Shown here: positions 4,125 to 6,073 of the stretch, one piece after another
How the letters are laid out: the number at the start of each line of letters is the position of its first letter
How positions within the stretch are numbered: position 1 is the stretch's first letter
NCBI GenBank assembly: GCA_913774725.1
Contig: CAJYIG010000102.1
Location: 1-6,073 of the forward strand
Direction: 5' to 3'
DNA length: 6,073 nucleotides
From: an uncultured Curtobacterium sp.
Lineage (GTDB): Bacteria; Actinomycetota; Actinomycetes; Actinomycetales; Microbacteriaceae
Notes under the pieces: model-generated
What the model saw: only the letters and a program-made list of their open reading frames with translations
The model's database searches: none
Told to the model about the DNA's origin: nothing
Position numbers and translations under genes: made by a program

Positions 4125-5353
4125 CCGACACCAGCCAGATCACCAACGGGAAGGTCCTCGCCGCGACGCCCGCGGCCGTCGACGGCCCCGAGCACGTCGA
4201 GGTCCCGACCGCGTACGACGCGATCCTGCTCACCGGCTTCGGCGGTCCCGAGGGCCAGGACGACGTCATCCCCTTCCTCCGCAACGTCACCCGCGGCCGC
4301 GGCATCCCGGACGAGCGCCTGGAAGAGGTGGCGCACCACTACCGCCACTTCGGCGGCGTGAGCCCGATCAACGCGCAGAACCGCGCGCTCAAGGCGGCGC
4401 TCGAGGGTGAACTCGCGAAGCGCGGTATCGACATGCCGGTGCTCTGGGGCAACCGGAACTGGGCGCCCTACCTCGAAGAGGCCTTCACCGAGGCCGCCGA
4501 CAAGGGCTACACCAAGCTCATCGCGATCGCGACGAGCGCCTACTCGTCGTTCTCGAGCTGCCGGCAGTACCGCGAGGACTACGCCCGCGTGCTCACCGAG
4601 ACCGGCCTGATCGACACGATCCAGGTCGACAAGGTCCGCCAGTTCTTCGACCACCCGGGCTTCGTGCGCCCGTTCGTCGACGGTGTCCGCGACGGCATGG
4701 CCCGCGCGATCCGCGAGAACGAGGGCCTCGACGTCGCGACCGAGCTCCACATCCTGTTCTCGACGCACTCGATCCCGTCCACCGACGCGGCGAAGTCGGG
4801 CCCGGACTACCGCGGCTTCGACGAGCACGGCGCGTACGAGGCCCAGCACCTGGCCGTCGGCGAGGTCGTCCTCGAGCAGGCGTGGACCGAGCTGCTCGAG
4901 CAGCCGGAGTTCGCGCACCTGCAGGGCACCTCCAAGCCCGCGTGGAAGCTCGTCTACCAGTCGCGGTCGGGCCCCCCGACGCAGCCGTGGCTCGAGCCGG
5001 ACATCAACGACTACATGAACGAGGAGCTGAAGGGCGGCCCGACCCGCGCGGTGCTCATCGTGCCGCTCGGCTTCGTGAGCGACCACATGGAGGTCATGTG
5101 GGACCTCGACGAAGAAGCGACCGAGACCGCGGGTGAGCTCGGCTTCTGGTCGCTCCGCACGCAGACGCCCGGCGTCGACCCGGCGTACGTCGCAGGGCTC
5201 GTCGACCTGGTGCTCGAGCGCGTCAACGGCACCCCGACCAGCGAGCGTCCGCACCTGACCGACATCGGTCCCTGGTACGACGTGTGCCGACCGGGCTGCT
5301 GCGAGAACGTGCGTGCCGGGTTCAAGCCGGCCGCGGCCGGGGTCGCTCCGTGA
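4121..5353 (+). CDS. hemH: Coproporphyrin III ferrochelatase (CpfC/HemH)
   Basis: This enzyme inserts ferrous iron into coproporphyrin III to give coproheme, the substrate of the HemQ encoded just upstream. The protein is 410 residues, with about 30 variable residues before the core strand YDAILLTGFGGPEG. Family motifs are FLRNVTRGRGIP, HYRHFGGVSPIN, FSTHSIPSTD with catalytic His216, LVYQSRSGPPTQPWLEPD, and PLGFVSDHMEVMWDLD with the conserved Glu324. It has exactly four cysteines: Cys147 in SSCRQYRED and Cys389, Cys393, Cys394 in VCRPGCCEN. One internal and three C-terminal cysteines is the arrangement reported for [2Fe-2S]-binding ferrochelatases such as that of Mycobacterium tuberculosis, so a cluster is likely. 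GTGA overlaps at both ends place it in one translational unit with hemQ and hemC. No membrane anchor is visible. Confidence 0.97.
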   Translation: MTDTSQITNGKVLAATPAAVDGPEHVEVPTAYDAILLTGFGGPEGQDDVIPFLRNVTRGRGIPDERLEEVAHHYRHFGGVSPINAQNRALKAALEGELAKRGIDMPVLWGNRNWAPYLEEAFTEAADKGYTKLIAIATSAYSSFSSCRQYREDYARVLTETGLIDTIQVDKVRQFFDHPGFVRPFVDGVRDGMARAIRENEGLDVATELHILFSTHSIPSTDAAKSGPDYRGFDEHGAYEAQHLAVGEVVLEQAWTELLEQPEFAHLQGTSKPAWKLVYQSRSGPPTQPWLEPDINDYMNEELKGGPTRAVLIVPLGFVSDHMEVMWDLDEEATETAGELGFWSLRTQTPGVDPAYVAGLVDLVLERVNGTPTSERPHLTDIGPWYDVCRPGCCENVRAGFKPAAAGVAP

Positions 5354-6073
5354 CGGACGGCCACAGCGCGACGGCCTCCGACGGTCCGGCCCCGATCCGG
5401 CTCGGCACCCGTGCCAGCCGGCTCGCGGTCGCGCAGTCGCAGGACGTCGCCGACCGCCTGGCGAAGGCCGCGGGTCGCCCCGTCGAGCTCGTCACCGTGA
5501 CGAGCGAGGGTGACACGAACCGTGCGTCGCTCGCGAGCCTCGGTGGAACGGGTGTCTTCGCCAGTGCCCTGCGCGAGGCCCTGGTCGCGGGTGAGGTCGA
5601 CGTGCTCGTGCACTCGCTGAAGGACCTGCCGACCGCTCCGTACGAGGGACTCACGATCGCGTCGGTGCCGAAGCGTGCCGACGCCCGTGACGTCCTCGTC
5701 GCGCGGAACGGCGCGACGGTGGACACCCTGCCCGAGGGCGCGAAGGTCGGCACGGGCTCGCCCCGCCGGGTCGCGCAGCTCAAGGCGAAGCGTCCCGACC
5801 TCGACGTGATCGACATCCGCGGCAACATCGACACCCGCCTCGGGCGCGTGGACGACGACCTCGATGCGGTGGTGCTGGCCGCCGCCGGCCTCGGTCGCAT
5901 CGACCGGCTGAACGCGGCGACCGAGCTCCTCGACCTCGGTTTCTGGCCGAGTGCTCCCGGCCAGGGCGCGCTCGCGGTCGAGATCCGAGCGGACGAGACG
6001 GACCGGAGCCTGCTCGCCGCGCTCCGCAAGCTCGACCACGCGCCGACGCGCCTGACGGTGACCGCCGAGCGCG
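5350..6073 (+). CDS. hemC: Hydroxymethylbilane synthase (porphobilinogen deaminase), 3'-truncated by window edge
   Basis: HemC polymerises four porphobilinogens into hydroxymethylbilane in the cytoplasm. The frame from GTG 5350 stays open to the window edge, giving 241 residues of an expected 310-330. After a short variable lead come IRLGTRASRLAVAQS, the catalytic VHSLKDLP with Asp92 (Asp84 in E. coli), GTGSPRR with cofactor-binding Arg139/Arg140, IRGNIDTRLGR, and APGQGALAVE. The window ends at LTVTAER, which in relatives lies shortly before the loop with the cysteine that holds the dipyrromethane cofactor, so that residue cannot be checked. The GTG overlaps the hemH stop (GTGA). Only a weak GGGG (5339-5342) precedes it, so translation is probably coupled. 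Further heme genes such as hemD and hemB are expected downstream. Confidence 0.96.
   Translation, partial: MTDGHSATASDGPAPIRLGTRASRLAVAQSQDVADRLAKAAGRPVELVTVTSEGDTNRASLASLGGTGVFASALREALVAGEVDVLVHSLKDLPTAPYEGLTIASVPKRADARDVLVARNGATVDTLPEGAKVGTGSPRRVAQLKAKRPDLDVIDIRGNIDTRLGRVDDDLDAVVLAAAGLGRIDRLNAATELLDLGFWPSAPGQGALAVEIRADETDRSLLAALRKLDHAPTRLTVTAER

Noticed and set aside
5530..5560. HemC lacks the two lysines found at E. coli positions 55 and 59 (Ser and Thr here)
   Set aside because: The same stretch in the Mycobacterium tuberculosis enzyme, as I recall it, also departs from lysine (ASLGVGVF), so it appears to be a lineage feature, not damage; Lys91-Asp92 and the two arginines are intact.

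Overview
The window is a plus-strand stretch of very GC-rich, actinobacterial-type DNA. GTG starts are common, there is strong G/C third-position bias, and several genes overlap by four bases. It carries a heme biosynthesis cluster. The protein styles fit Actinomycetota: a ferrochelatase with a C-terminal cysteine motif, an actinobacterial-type HemQ, and a Holin-X/DUF3618 pair. From memory of gene order I would guess Microbacteriaceae, possibly Curtobacterium-like, but I cannot prove this without a search.

Layout: (1) nt 2-859, the 3' part of hemE (uroporphyrinogen decarboxylase), overlapping by GTGA with (2) nt 856-2220, hemG/hemY-type coproporphyrinogen oxidase (cgoX). (3) A 98-nt gap holds a 9-bp hairpin and weak promoter-like motifs. 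(4) nt 2319-3269 carries three small membrane-protein genes: a YtxH-like protein, an actinobacterial Holin-X-like protein (ATGA overlap with the first) and a DUF3618-like protein. (5) A 72-nt gap has two mutually exclusive hairpins. (6) nt 3342-6073 is a tightly coupled run of hemQ (chdC), hemH (cpfC) and hemC, each pair joined by a GTGA overlap. hemC runs off the right edge just before its cofactor-cysteine region. No gene-free stretch exceeds 100 nt.

How the genes fit together: HemC makes hydroxymethylbilane. HemE decarboxylates uroporphyrinogen III to coproporphyrinogen III. CgoX oxidises that to coproporphyrin III, CpfC inserts iron to give coproheme, and ChdC removes two carboxyl groups to give heme b. 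This is the coproporphyrin-dependent route of Gram-positive bacteria, and all three of its defining enzymes are here with recognisable catalytic residues.

The parts least explained by heme synthesis are the three-gene membrane/envelope module between cgoX and chdC, a low-complexity insert with an in-frame repeat inside CgoX, a histidine-bearing N-terminal tail on HemQ, and inverted repeats that sit on the stop codons of the three uncoupled genes. I see no convincing wholly new system. The embedded membrane module is the best candidate for undescribed biology.
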